Source: Ensifer adhaerens
GTDB lineage: Bacteria; Pseudomonadota; Alphaproteobacteria; Rhizobiales; Rhizobiaceae
NCBI RefSeq assembly: GCF_000697965.2
Contig: NZ_CP015880.1
Span: 2,604,001-2,668,000, forward strand
DNA length: 64,000 bases
Direction of reading: 5' to 3'
Below are positions 1 to 10,750 of the stretch, in pieces. The translations under genes and the position numbers were made by a program. Positions within the stretch are counted from its first letter, which is position 1. Every line of letters begins with the position of its first letter. Under the pieces are notes generated by a model that was not told the DNA's origin, did not search any database, and saw only the letters and a list, made by a program, of their open reading frames with translations.

Positions 1-1
1 G

Positions 2-1747
2 TCAGTGGCTGTCGCGGTTCATCGGAATTTCCGCGCCGCGCGGACCGACGAGGAAGTCGAGATCCGCGCCCGTGTCGGCCTGCATCACGCTCTTGACGTA
101 GAGGCCGGCATAACCACCCTTGAGCGGCATCACCGGCGACACCCAGGCAGCGCGACGACGGGCCAGTTCTTCGTCGGAGACATCGAGATGGATGGTGCGG
201 GCCGGCACGTCGACGGCGATCATGTCGCCGTTTTGAACCAGTGCCAGCGGGCCGCCATCGGCCGCTTCCGGCGCCGTGTGCAGGATGACCGTACCGTAGG
301 CCGTGCCGGACATGCGCGCATCGGAGATGCGGATCATGTCGGTAATGCCCTTTTTCAGCACCTTCGGGGGCAGGCCCATGTTGCCGACCTCGGCCATGCC
401 CGGGTAACCCTTCGGGCCGCAATATTTCAGCACCATCACGCAGGTCTCGTCGATGTCGAGATCATCGCGATTGATGCGGGCGTGGTAGTCCTCGATGCTC
501 TCGAACACCACCGCCCGGCCCTTGTGCTGCATCAGGTGCGGCGATGCGGCGGACGGCTTCAGCACGCAGCCCTTGGGCGCAAGATTGCCGCGCAGCACCG
601 CGATGCCGCCGGACTTGGTCAGCGCTTTGTCGCGCGGCACGATGACGTCGTCATTGTAGTTGACGACATCCTTGACGTCGTTCCAGATCGTGTCACCGGT
701 GACGGTCACAGCATCCTTGTGAAGGAGGCCCATTTCGCCCACGGCCTTGATCACGACCGGCAGCCCGCCGGCATAATAGAACTCCTCCATCAGGTACTTG
801 CCCGACGGCTGCAGGTTGACGATCGTCGGCACGTCGCGGCCGAGGCGATCCCAATCGTCGAGACTGAGGTCGACACCGACACGGCCGGCAAGCGCCAAGA
901 GGTGCAGCACGGCGTTGGTCGAGCCGCCGACCGCGCCGTTGACGCGAATGGCGTTCTCGAAGGCCTGCTTCGTCAGGATATCCGAAGGCTTCAGATCCTC
1001 CTTGACCATGTCGACGATGCGGCGGCCGGAGAGCTGGGAGATCACCCGGCGGCGGGCATCGACGGCAGGGATCGCCGCATTGCCGGGCAGGGTCATGCCG
1101 AGCGCTTCGGCCATCGAGGCCATGGTCGAGGCCGTGCCCATGGTCATGCAACTGCCGGCCGAGCGGGCCATGCCCTGCTCCGCATCCATGAATTCGGCGA
1201 GCGACATCTCGCCGGACTTCACCATTTCCGAAAACTGCCAGATCGCCGTGCCCGAGCCGACATCCTTGCCGCGCCACTTGCCGTTCAGCATCGGGCCGCC
1301 AGAAACGAGGATGACCGGGATGTCGACGCTGGCAGCCCCCATCAGCAGGCTCGGCGTGGTCTTGTCGCAACCGCCGAGCAGCACGACGCCATCGACCGGA
1401 TTGCCGCGGATCGCCTCTTCGACGTCCATGGCCGCAAGATTGCGGAACATCATCGCCGTGGGCCGCAGCGTGCTTTCGCCAACGGAAAACACCGGGAATT
1501 CGACCGGGAAGCCACCGGCCTCGTAGACGCCGCGCTTCACCCGCTCTGCGAGATCACGCAGATGCGCGTTGCACGGCGTCAGCTCCGACCAGGTGTTACA
1601 GATGCCGATGATCGGCCGGCCATCGAAGGTGTCGGCGGGCAGGCCCTGGTTCTTCATCCAGGAGCGGTGCATGATGGCATTCTTGCCGGTACCGCCGAAC
1701 CAATCCTGCGAACGCAGCTTGCGCGGCCATTCAGCTTTCTTCTTCAT
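2..1747 (-). CDS. araC: IlvD/Edd-family sugar-acid dehydratase, probably L-arabinonate dehydratase
   Basis: A complete 581-residue protein of the IlvD/Edd dehydratase family. The three cysteines expected to ligate the iron-sulfur cluster are present at C50 (in GICNTW), C127 (in GGCDKTTPS) and C200 (in SAGSCMTMG). The start is the ATG at 1747, which follows an AGGAAGAG ribosome site; the frame is open further upstream but has no comparable site. It probably converts L-arabinonate to 2-keto-3-deoxy-arabinonate in the cytoplasm. The substrate is inferred from its place at the end of a sugar-transporter operon with a semialdehyde dehydrogenase and GguC; galactonate, fuconate or xylonate are possible. 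The symbol follows the sugar-acid dehydratase usage, not the E. coli regulator AraC. Confidence 0.85.
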   Translation of the reverse strand: MKKKAEWPRKLRSQDWFGGTGKNAIMHRSWMKNQGLPADTFDGRPIIGICNTWSELTPCNAHLRDLAERVKRGVYEAGGFPVEFPVFSVGESTLRPTAMMFRNLAAMDVEEAIRGNPVDGVVLLGGCDKTTPSLLMGAASVDIPVILVSGGPMLNGKWRGKDVGSGTAIWQFSEMVKSGEMSLAEFMDAEQGMARSAGSCMTMGTASTMASMAEALGMTLPGNAAIPAVDARRRVISQLSGRRIVDMVKEDLKPSDILTKQAFENAIRVNGAVGGSTNAVLHLLALAGRVGVDLSLDDWDRLGRDVPTIVNLQPSGKYLMEEFYYAGGLPVVIKAVGEMGLLHKDAVTVTGDTIWNDVKDVVNYNDDVIVPRDKALTKSGGIAVLRGNLAPKGCVLKPSAASPHLMQHKGRAVVFESIEDYHARINRDDLDIDETCVMVLKYCGPKGYPGMAEVGNMGLPPKVLKKGITDMIRISDARMSGTAYGTVILHTAPEAADGGPLALVQNGDMIAVDVPARTIHLDVSDEELARRRAAWVSPVMPLKGGYAGLYVKSVMQADTGADLDFLVGPRGAEIPMNRDSH

Positions 1748-1802
1748 CTCTTCCTTCCTTATGCGGCCCGCACCGTTCACGCGGGCCCGATGACGGCGTG
1801 CT

Positions 1803-3236
1803 TCAGGCGAGCGTGTAGGCCGTCTTGACGGTGGTGTAGAACTCGGCGGCGTAGCGCCCCTGCTCGCGCGAGCCGTGGGACGAACCCTTGCGGCCGCCGA
1901 AGGGCACGTGGAAATCGACGCCCGCCGTCGGCAGGTTGACCATCACCATGCCGGCCTCGGCATTGCGCTTGAAATGGGTCGCGTGCTTGAGGCTGGTGGT
2001 GGCGATGCCCGAGGACAGACCGAAGGGCGTGTCGTTGGCGACAGTGAGCGCCTCATCGTAGTCCTTGACGCGGATGACGGATGCGACCGGCCCGAAGATC
2101 TCTTCCCGAGAAATGCGCATCGCGTTCGTCGCTTCGGTGAACAGCGTCGGCTGCAGGTAGAAACCGGGCGTGTCGCGCTTCAGAAGCTCGCCGCCGAAGG
2201 CAAGCTTGGCGCCTTCCTGGCGGCCGATGGCGATATAGTCGGTGTCCTGGTTGAGCTGGCTCTCATCGACCACCGGACCGATCTGGGTGCCGGCCTTCAA
2301 GGCGTCGTCGATCACAAGCCCCTTCATCCGTTCGCCCATGGCCGCCACGAAGCGATCATGAATGCCCTCGGTGACGATGAGGCGCGAAGATGCCGTGCAA
2401 CGCTGGCCGGTCGAGAAGAAGGCGGAGTTGACCGCGGCTTCCACTGCAACATTGAGGTCGGCGTCATCGAGCACGACGAAGGGGTTCTTGCCGCCCATCT
2501 CCAGCTGGTATTTGCGATTGTGTTCGACGGAGGCGAGCGCCACGCGTTTGCCCGTGCCGGTCGAGCCGGTGAAGGTGATGGCGTGAATGTCGGGGCTGTC
2601 GAGCATCGCCTGGCCGACGACCGAGCCCTTGCCCATGACGAGGTTCAAGACGCCCTTCGGCAGGCCGGCGCGGTTAAGAATGTCGACGATGGCCCAGGAA
2701 CTGCCGGGCACCAGTTCGGCCGGCTTGAAGACGACGGTGTTGCCGTAGCAGAGTGCCGGCGCGATCTTCCAGGCGGGAATGGCGATCGGGAAGTTCCAGG
2801 GCGTGATGATGCCGACGACACCGACCGGCTCGCGGGTGATCTCGACGCCGATATTGGGTCTTGCCGACGGCAGCACCTCGCCCGCCAACCGCAGGCACTC
2901 GCCGGCGAAGAAGTCGAAGATCTGGCCGGCGCGCACCGTCTCGCCGATGCCTTCGGCCAAGGTCTTGCCTTCCTCACGCGACAAGAGCTTTCCGAGTTCG
3001 TCCTTGCGCGCAAGGATCTCGTCGGCGGTCTTCCTCAGGATCGCGTGGCGCTCGAGAATACCGGAGCGCGACCAGGCCGGAAACGCCGCCTTCGCAGCCG
3101 CGATCGCCAAACGCGCATCCTCGGCTGACGCGCGGGCGTATTCGCCGACCACGTCGTTGGTATCGGACGGGTTGATGTTGGCAACCCCGTCACCGCCGAC
3201 CCATTCGCCGGCTATCAGGTTCTGGTGCAAAGTCAT
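1803..3236 (-). CDS. NAD(P)-dependent aldehyde dehydrogenase, probably 2-ketoglutarate semialdehyde dehydrogenase
   Basis: A 477-residue aldehyde dehydrogenase of normal length. The substrate-binding asparagine lies in TPWNFP (N148), the general base E246 in LEMGGK and the nucleophile C280 in TGQRCTASSR. A GGAGG ribosome site precedes the ATG. It lies 55 bp upstream of the sugar-acid dehydratase and downstream of gguC. This suits the last step of the non-phosphorylating pentose pathway, oxidation of 2-ketoglutarate semialdehyde to 2-ketoglutarate. The family is certain. The substrate is inferred from context; succinate semialdehyde is an alternative. Confidence 0.85.
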   Translation of the reverse strand: MTLHQNLIAGEWVGGDGVANINPSDTNDVVGEYARASAEDARLAIAAAKAAFPAWSRSGILERHAILRKTADEILARKDELGKLLSREEGKTLAEGIGETVRAGQIFDFFAGECLRLAGEVLPSARPNIGVEITREPVGVVGIITPWNFPIAIPAWKIAPALCYGNTVVFKPAELVPGSSWAIVDILNRAGLPKGVLNLVMGKGSVVGQAMLDSPDIHAITFTGSTGTGKRVALASVEHNRKYQLEMGGKNPFVVLDDADLNVAVEAAVNSAFFSTGQRCTASSRLIVTEGIHDRFVAAMGERMKGLVIDDALKAGTQIGPVVDESQLNQDTDYIAIGRQEGAKLAFGGELLKRDTPGFYLQPTLFTEATNAMRISREEIFGPVASVIRVKDYDEALTVANDTPFGLSSGIATTSLKHATHFKRNAEAGMVMVNLPTAGVDFHVPFGGRKGSSHGSREQGRYAAEFYTTVKTAYTLA

Positions 3237-3302
3237 GGCCTCAGGCCTCCTTCATAGATGCGCATGACCGTCCCTCGCGAACGGTCGCGCTTAGGAGATG
3301 TG

Positions 3303-4298
3303 TCAGAGCTGGCGGATCGCGACCTCTTCGTCAGCTGCGATCGCGAGAGCGTTGCGGAGCGGAAGGCCAAAACCATCGGCCTCGATCTCAAACACGTCAC
3401 CTTCCTCGGTGCGGATGCCATCACCGAAGGACAGCGTCGCCGTGCCGAACATGTGCACGTGGATGTCGCCCGGCTGGCGGAACAAGCCATACTTGAAATG
3501 GTGATGCTCGAGATTGGCAAAGCTGTGCGACATGTTGGCTTCGCCCGACAGGAACGGCTTTTCCCACAGCACCTTGCCACCACGCAGGATACGCGACATG
3601 CCGCGAATGTCCTCCGGTGCGACACCGATGCGGATCTCCGGACCGAAGCTCGCCTGGCGCAGCTTCGAATGCGCGAGCCAGAGATAGTTGACCCTCTCGG
3701 TCTTGTGGTCGGAGAATTCGTTGGCAACGGCAAAACCGATGCGGAACGGCACGCCCTCGTCGGAGATCACGTAGATGCCGGCCATTTCCGGCTCTTCGCC
3801 ACCATCCTCGGCAAAGGCGGGCGAAACGAGCGCATCACCCGGCGCCACGGCGGAGGTGCCGTTGCCCTTGTAGAACCATTCCGGCTGCACGCCTGTTTCG
3901 CCGGCCTTCGGCTTGCCGCCTTCGAGCCCCATGCGGAACATCTTCATCGAGTCGGTCAGGGTTTCCTCGGCCGCCTCGCTCGTCTTCTTGTGCATGGCGT
4001 CGCGGGTTGCGGCGGAGCCGAGATGGGTGAGACCCGTGCCGGTCAGGTGCAGGTGTGCCGGATCCGGATGAGTGATCGGCGGCAGGAAGCGCCCCTCCGC
4101 ATAGGCCTTTTCGAGGTCGACGGCGGCGCCGAGCCCCTTGGCCTCGATCGTCTGCTTCAGGCTCCATCCGGCATTGGCCGCTTCCACCGCCAGCGCATAG
4201 ACGCTTGTCGCGCCGTTCACCGCATGCGCCGCCTCACCCGGCAGCCGTACCGCCACCGTGATCGACCCGTCTTCGTTCCTGATCTGCGAAATCAGCAC
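3303..4298 (-). CDS. gguC: GguC family protein (AraD1/FAH-like enzyme)
   Basis: A 331-residue protein from the GTG at 4298, which sits 7 bases after a strong AGGAAGGA site; an in-frame extension to 4382 has no such signal. The C-terminal half resembles the fumarylacetoacetate-hydrolase fold. Family knowledge places GguC with the gguAB-chvE transporter, and its relatives are called AraD1, suggesting they act on 2-keto-3-deoxy-pentonate. Its position between transporter and dehydrogenase would supply the missing step between dehydratase and semialdehyde dehydrogenase. That step is inferred. Confidence 0.8.
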   Translation of the reverse strand: MLISQIRNEDGSITVAVRLPGEAAHAVNGATSVYALAVEAANAGWSLKQTIEAKGLGAAVDLEKAYAEGRFLPPITHPDPAHLHLTGTGLTHLGSAATRDAMHKKTSEAAEETLTDSMKMFRMGLEGGKPKAGETGVQPEWFYKGNGTSAVAPGDALVSPAFAEDGGEEPEMAGIYVISDEGVPFRIGFAVANEFSDHKTERVNYLWLAHSKLRQASFGPEIRIGVAPEDIRGMSRILRGGKVLWEKPFLSGEANMSHSFANLEHHHFKYGLFRQPGDIHVHMFGTATLSFGDGIRTEEGDVFEIEADGFGLPLRNALAIAADEEVAIRQL

Positions 4299-4466
4299 GA
4301 TGCTATCCTTCCTATCGTCTTGGGTCGCTGTGTTCGCCTCTTCAAGGCAAAAGCGTCCCCGTGGGTGGCTTTCGCCACCCAATTCCGGCGGACCAATCCG
4401 CCGATCCTGGCAGCTGTGGCTGCCGGTGAATGTTACTGGTTCGCGTCGGGTCTTATGGCTTTCCGC

Positions 4467-5674
4467 TCAACCCTTGTTCTTGTTGTAGACATCGAAGAAC
4501 ACGGCAGCGAGCAGCACGAGGCCCTTGATCAACTGCTGGTAATCGATGCCGATGCCCATGATCGACATGCCGTTGTTCATCACGCCCATGATGAAGGCGC
4601 CGATGACGGCCCCGATGATCTTGCCTACACCGCCCGACGCCGAGGCACCGCCGATAAAGCAGGCCGCAATGACGTCGAGCTCGAAACCGACGCCGGCCTT
4701 CGGCGTTGCCGAATTGAGGCGAGCGGTGATGATCATGCCGGCGAGTGCCGCAAGCACGCCCATGTTGACGAAGGTGTAGAAGGTCAGCCGCTCGGTGTTG
4801 ATGCCCGAAAGCTTGGTCGCCTTGACGTTGCCGCCCATGGCATAGATGCGGCGACCGATCGTCGAGCGCGTGGTGACGAAGGTATAGAGCGCAATCAGCA
4901 CGGCCATGGCGATCAGCACGTTCGGCAGGCCGCGATAGGTCGCAAGCTGGAAGCCGATGAACAGCGCCACGGCAGCGATGACAGCCATCTGCACGGCGAA
5001 GAAAATGAACGGCTCGTTCTCCGTGCCGTGCTGCTCGTTGATCTTGCGGTCACGAATGCCCGCGTAGATCGCGTAGCCGACGAGCGCGATGACGGCGACG
5101 AGCGCCACCATGTTCTGAATGGTCTCGGGCGCCGGATTGAGGAAATAGAGGAAATCCGGAACGAAGCCGGTCGACAGCAGCTGGAATTCCTTCGGGAACG
5201 GACCGATCGGGCGGCCGCCGAGCACCACATAGGTGAGCCCGCGGAACACCAGCATGCCGGCCAGCGTCACGATGAAGGATGGGATCTTCTGGTAGGCAAC
5301 CCAATAGCCCTGGGCCGCCCCCATGACGCCGCCAACGATCAGACAGGCGGGAATGACGATAATGGCGGGCAAGCCCCATTTGACCAGCATGATCGCTGAG
5401 ATCGCGCCGATGAAGGCGACGATCGAGCCGACCGACAGGTCGATATGCCCGGCAACGATGATCAGCAGCATGCCGAGCGCCATGATGACGATGAAGGAGT
5501 TCTGCAGCACCAGGTTGGTGATGTTGACCGGCTTGAACAGCACGCCGTTGGTGACGAACTGGAAGAACAGCATGATCACCACGAGCGCGACGAGCAGGCC
5601 GTATTCGCGGATGTTGTTCTTGAGATAGTCCCCGATCGAGGGCTTGTTGTTTTGGGTGCTCGTATCGGCGACCA

Positions 5675-5675
<1 letters not shown>
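4467..5675 (-). CDS. gguB: Sugar ABC transporter permease GguB
   Basis: A 402-residue hydrophobic protein of the BPD_transp_2 (ribose/xylose type) permease family. The hallmark segments GHIDLSVGS and an extended C-terminal block (NGMSIMGIG, then YQQLIKG) are visible. It forms the membrane channel for sugars delivered by ChvE. Its ATG overlaps the gguA stop by one base (TAATG), so the two are translationally coupled. The 170-bp gap to gguC shows no clear terminator. An unusually long loop with charged residues around residue 215 (RKINEQHGTENE) is common in xylose-type permeases. Confidence 0.9.
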
Positions 5676-7210
<1,535 letters not shown>

Positions 7211-7263
7211 GTTCAGTCATTCCAGCGGCAGTCTTCAAGAGAGTACCGGCTCCGTCATCTGGA

Positions 7264-7293
7264 TAAAAGGGCCCGCGCGCATGCACGGGCCCT
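7264..7293 (-). terminator. Hairpin between chvE and gguA (probable attenuating terminator)
   Basis: Inverted arms AGGGCCCG and CGGGCCCT, 8 bp with a 10-base loop, are followed on the minus strand by TTTTA. It lies between two genes of one operon, so it probably gives partial termination or 3'-end protection, leaving abundant chvE message and less gguABC. Seen directly; the role is inferred. Confidence 0.65.
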
Positions 7294-7307
7294 CACGCTC
7301 AAAAAGA

Positions 7308-8375
7308 TCAGTTGTTGATCTGGTCTTCGGTGTAGTAGCCCGAGCTGACGAGCACGTCCTTGATGTTGGACTTGTCGACGGCAACCGGCTTCAGCAGGTA
7401 GGACGGAACCACCTTGACGCCGTTGTCATAGGTCTTGGTGTCGTTCACTTCCGGCTCCTTGCCTTCCATGATCGCGTTGACCATGCCGACGGTGACCTTG
7501 GCGAGTTCGCGCGTGTCCTTGAAGATCGACGAATACTGTTCGCCGGCAAGGATCGACTTGACCGACGGCAGTTCGGCGTCCTGGCCGGTGACGGCAGGCA
7601 TTGCCATGTCGCCCGAACCGTAGCCGACGCCCTTCAGCGCCGAAATGATGCCGATCGACAGGCCGTCATAGGGCGACAGAACGCCATCGACCTTGGCGTC
7701 GGTGTAGTTCGACGACAGCAGGTTTTCCATGCGGGCCTGGGCCACGGCACCGTCCCAACGCAGCGTGCCGACCTGGTCCATGCCCTTCTGGCCGGACTTG
7801 ACGACGATCTTCTTGCTGTCGATCAGCGGCTGCAGGACCGACATCGCGCCGTCGTAGAAGAAGAAGGCGTTGTTATCGTCCGGCGAACCACCGAACAGCT
7901 CGATGTTCTTCGGCTCGGTTGCGCCGTCGAGCTTGAGGCCCTGGACCAGCGACGTGGCCTGCTGCACGCCGACCTGGAAGTTGTCGAAGGTGGCGTAGTA
8001 GTCGACATTGCCCGAGTCGCGGATCAGGCGGTCATAGGCGATGACCTTGACGCCGGCGTCGTGGGCCTTCTGCAGGATGTCGGAGAGCGTGGTGCCGTCG
8101 ATGGCGCCGATGACGAGAACCTTGGCGCCCTTGGTCACCATGTTCTCGATCTGGGCGAGCTGGTTCGGGATGTCGTCGTCAGCAAACTGCAGGTCCGGCG
8201 TGTAACCAGCTTCCTTGAACAGCTTCTCCATGGTCTCGCCGTCGGAAATCCAGCGGGTCGACGTCTTCGTCGGCATGGAAATGCCGACCGTGCCCTTGTC
8301 CTGCGCAAATGCCGGTGCAGCGAAGGACGCGATCGAAATCGCGGCGGCTGCGAGAAGCGAAGTCATCAATTTCAT
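7308..8375 (-). CDS. chvE: Multiple-monosaccharide-binding periplasmic protein ChvE
   Basis: A 355-residue periplasmic binding protein with a classical signal peptide (cleavage after APAFA, residue 24). The mature start [17 protein letters not shown] and the downstream [11 protein letters not shown] segment are typical of ChvE/MglB-like proteins. It binds aldopentoses and hexoses for import through GguAB. In Agrobacterium ChvE also signals sugars to VirA; no vir genes are visible here, so only the uptake role can be supported. First gene of the operon and divergent from the gbpR-type regulator. Confidence 0.92.
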   Translation of the reverse strand: MKLMTSLLAAAAISIASFAAPAFAQDKGTVGISMPTKTSTRWISDGETMEKLFKEAGYTPDLQFADDDIPNQLAQIENMVTKGAKVLVIGAIDGTTLSDILQKAHDAGVKVIAYDRLIRDSGNVDYYATFDNFQVGVQQATSLVQGLKLDGATEPKNIELFGGSPDDNNAFFFYDGAMSVLQPLIDSKKIVVKSGQKGMDQVGTLRWDGAVAQARMENLLSSNYTDAKVDGVLSPYDGLSIGIISALKGVGYGSGDMAMPAVTGQDAELPSVKSILAGEQYSSIFKDTRELAKVTVGMVNAIMEGKEPEVNDTKTYDNGVKVVPSYLLKPVAVDKSNIKDVLVSSGYYTEDQINN

Positions 8376-8663
8376 CAGTTCTCTCCCAAAAAAGTTGAAG
8401 CCGGCAGGCGAGAGCCTTTCCGTCTATGCGCAGCAATCCGCCGCCCGAGATCTTCGTCTCCGGCAGCGGATCAAGGTGAAGGAGAGGCCTCCCCGCCTCG
8501 CATGCTCCTACATGCGCTGGCACATAAGCAAAAACTGGAATGAAACCATATAACTGTCAAATACAATTTTGCTTTGAATACATACCAAAAGTGATATATC
8601 GAGCGCAAACAGTGTGATTTTTGAAAATCCCTGAAAACCAAAGAAAAAAACGCAGAGGTTGAA
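8376..8663. promoter_or_regulatory. Divergent chvE / gbpR control region
   Basis: A 288-bp intergenic stretch whose right part (about 8530-8660) is clearly AT-rich against the GC-rich flanks. It must hold the chvE promoter (minus) and the regulator promoter (plus). LysR proteins commonly bind such divergent regions, but no single T-N11-A site stands out by eye. Confidence 0.6.
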
Positions 8664-9635
8664 ATGCGCGATCAGAAACCGAGCACCGCCGGCGAACTCT
8701 TCGATTCGACGCTTTTCCGCTCGGGCCTGAAGATCAGCCACCTCCGGCTGATTCTCGCGATCGACGATCACCGCCGCATCAGCGCAGCCGCTGACGCCCT
8801 CGGCATCTCGCAACCGGCGGCCTCGCGCATGCTCTCGGAAATCGAGACCATGCTGAAGGCGCCGGTCTGCGAACGCGTTGCCCGCGGTGTCCTGTTGACG
8901 CCCTATGGCGAAGCGCTGGCGCGACGCGCGCGCAGCATCTTTCTGGAACTCCGGGAGGCATCGCGCGAGATCAACGAGTTGAAGACCGGCAGCGGCGGCT
9001 CGGTTTCGCTCGGCTCGGTCACCGGCCCGGCGCTCAATCTCGCCGTGCCCGCCATCCGTCAGGTGATGACCGCCTATCCCGGCATCGAGATCAACGTCCA
9101 GATCGAAAACAGCAACGTGCTGGCAAGGGAACTGCTCGCCGCCCGCCACGATTTCATCATCGGCCGCATCCCCGACGACCAGCCGCCGCGGCTCTTCAAC
9201 ATGGTGGAGATCGGCTACGAGGAGGTTTGCCTGATCGTGCGCGACGGCCATCCGCTGCTCGACAAGCCCATGGTCGTCGCCGAGGACTTGCCCTCCTATG
9301 ACTGGGTATTCCAGCCGCCCGGCACCCTTCTGAGACGCGCGGTCGAAGACAGCTTCGTGGCGGCCGGGGTGAGACTGCCGGCGACCGTGATCAACACCTC
9401 CTCGATCATCCTGACGCTGTCGATGGTGCGCAACACCAACGCAATTGCACCTGTGGCACTCGACGTCGCCAACCTGATTGCCGGCAACGGTACGCCGGCC
9501 GGCGAAATCCGCATCCTGAAGACCGAAATCCCGATCCGAATCAAACCCTATGGGCTGATCACTGCCGAGGGACGCGCGCTGCCGCCGAGCGCCAAGCTGC
9601 TCTACGACCTGATCCTCAAGCAGGGCCGCGCCTGA
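8664..9635 (+). CDS. gbpR: LysR-family regulator GbpR
   Basis: A 323-residue LysR-type regulator. The N-terminal winged helix-turn-helix spans roughly residues 20-80 (LRLILAIDDHRRISAAADAL, then SQPAASRMLSEIE) and is followed by a periplasmic-binding-like effector domain. It is divergent from chvE, the arrangement known for GbpR, which activates chvE in response to arabinose, galactose and related sugars in Rhizobiaceae. A run of three TGATCAG copies begins at its stop codon. Confidence 0.85.
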   Translation: MRDQKPSTAGELFDSTLFRSGLKISHLRLILAIDDHRRISAAADALGISQPAASRMLSEIETMLKAPVCERVARGVLLTPYGEALARRARSIFLELREASREINELKTGSGGSVSLGSVTGPALNLAVPAIRQVMTAYPGIEINVQIENSNVLARELLAARHDFIIGRIPDDQPPRLFNMVEIGYEEVCLIVRDGHPLLDKPMVVAEDLPSYDWVFQPPGTLLRRAVEDSFVAAGVRLPATVINTSSIILTLSMVRNTNAIAPVALDVANLIAGNGTPAGEIRILKTEIPIRIKPYGLITAEGRALPPSAKLLYDLILKQGRA

Positions 9636-9710
9636 TCAGCCCTGGCATGATCAGTCTGATCAGCCCGGGATAATCTCCGCCTGCCATGGTGCGCCGCGAT
9701 CGGAGACGTC

Positions 9711-10160
9711 ATGTTTGGAATGTCAGTCTTTCAGTCGGTGCTCGAGCGGCTGAAATCGGAAGAGGATATCGAACCGGCACCGGCTGAAGCGACGCGCGTC
9801 GCCACGCCTTACGCCCCGGCATTCGACAACGCCTTTGCTGCCGAAAGCGCCCGCTCGGCTGCCTTCGGCGCCGTCGAGCGGGCCTATCTCGATGCGTCCT
9901 TCGTGGAGCCGCCACCTCCACCGGTCATGCCGGACTATCTCAGCCGTACGACCCTTGCCGACGTGGCCGAGGAACTGGCCCTTGTCGACCACGAAACACA
10001 AATGACGCTTGCGGCAAAGCGCCGGGCCTTCGCGGCCCTGAACCATCCGGACCGTCTGCCGGCCGCGTTTCGCGCCAATGCCACCGTGCGCATGAAACTC
10101 GCCAACATGCTGATCGACGAAGCCGCAAAGCAGATGCGCGCCATCACCCCGGCGCCGTGA
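9711..10160 (+). CDS. Hypothetical protein with a degenerate J-domain-like C-terminus
   Basis: A 149-residue soluble protein with a GGAGACGTC ribosome region before the ATG. The N-terminal half is low-complexity and rich in Ala, Glu and Pro, with a PPPPPV run near residue 70. The C-terminal half (about 85-145) is helical. It carries ALNHPDRLP, which resembles the HPD tripeptide of DnaJ J-domains, followed by a helix ending ANMLIDEAAKQMR like the last J-domain helix. No Zn-finger or client-binding region exists. Function unknown; a J-like role is a weak inference. Confidence 0.6.
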   Translation: MFGMSVFQSVLERLKSEEDIEPAPAEATRVATPYAPAFDNAFAAESARSAAFGAVERAYLDASFVEPPPPPVMPDYLSRTTLADVAEELALVDHETQMTLAAKRRAFAALNHPDRLPAAFRANATVRMKLANMLIDEAAKQMRAITPAP

Positions 10161-10163
10161 ACC

Positions 10164-10415
10164 TCAGCCAGCGTCGCTCCCGTCGCCCTTGCCTTGCCCC
10201 TCGTCCCCAGCTTTCTCAACGCCCTTCTCGCTCGGCTTGTAGAAAACCAAGAGAGCCGCCGAGGCATAGGCGGTGACCGCGAGGAAAATCATCCCCCACA
10301 TCGTTTGCTCGCCCAGGAATTCGACCACTGTCCAGACGCCGCAGAAGCCCACGATCAGCAGACGGATCCACAGTGGGCGGTAGAAGGGATGGTCCGGATC
10401 GATGAATTTGAGCAT
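10164..10415 (-). CDS. Small two-helix membrane protein (DUF3329-like)
   Basis: An 83-residue protein with two predicted membrane helices (LWIRLLIVGFCGVWTVVEF and WGMIFLAVTAYASAALLVFY) and a charged Gly/Lys-rich tail. The N-terminus DPDHPFYRPLWIR resembles short rhizobial DUF3329 proteins. It is convergent with the preceding gene, only 3 bp apart. Function unknown. Confidence 0.6.
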   Translation of the reverse strand: MLKFIDPDHPFYRPLWIRLLIVGFCGVWTVVEFLGEQTMWGMIFLAVTAYASAALLVFYKPSEKGVEKAGDEGQGKGDGSDAG

Positions 10416-10750
10416 TCTGTCCTCTGGTGGCCTTGTCGCGTGCGTCCCATTTAGGGGAAATTCGTCGCGGACGGCAAGGCCATGGCCTCCGACTCCCTTG
10501 ACGGGCGCAATAAAAATGGAATAAAAATTCCGAAATAATCTACATCGGCGACTTCATTCTAAATAGGAAGTGGCCGAGTAGAAACGGAGGTATCAAGGGA
10601 GAGGTGCTGAGCGCAGCGTTCCAACGCGCGGTCATTCGTGGCAATTCTCCAAACCATTCGCGGAAGCAGCGTTCCGCGGCGCCTTTGCGCGATGAGCGCC
10701 GATCATCACGCCCCTTCCCGGTCGCGAACCGGAATTCGAGAGAAACAGAG
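10416..10750 (+). promoter_or_regulatory. idhA upstream region
   Basis: A 335-bp gap with an AT-rich core (10505-10565). The core holds a GGAA-N6-TTCC palindrome, listed separately. The remaining sequence is an unremarkable, long leader. No other gene is supported; an in-frame extension of idhA upstream to 10604 is rejected because the dehydrogenase fold begins at 10751. Confidence 0.55.
10518..10531. promoter_or_regulatory. Candidate IolR operator (GGAA-N6-TTCC)
   Basis: Palindrome GGAATAAAAATTCC in the only AT-rich patch upstream of myo-inositol dehydrogenase. From memory, the RpiR-type repressor IolR of Sinorhizobium recognises GGAA-N6-TTCC at idhA and iol promoters. The motif is seen directly; binding is inferred. 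Confidence 0.6.

Noticed and set aside
3258..5399. A 713-codon plus-strand open frame opposite gguC and gguB
   Set aside because: Shadow of recognised genes with low-complexity composition.
7308..8375. ChvE as evidence of Agrobacterium virulence
   Set aside because: No vir genes; ChvE is widespread in Rhizobiaceae as a sugar-uptake protein.
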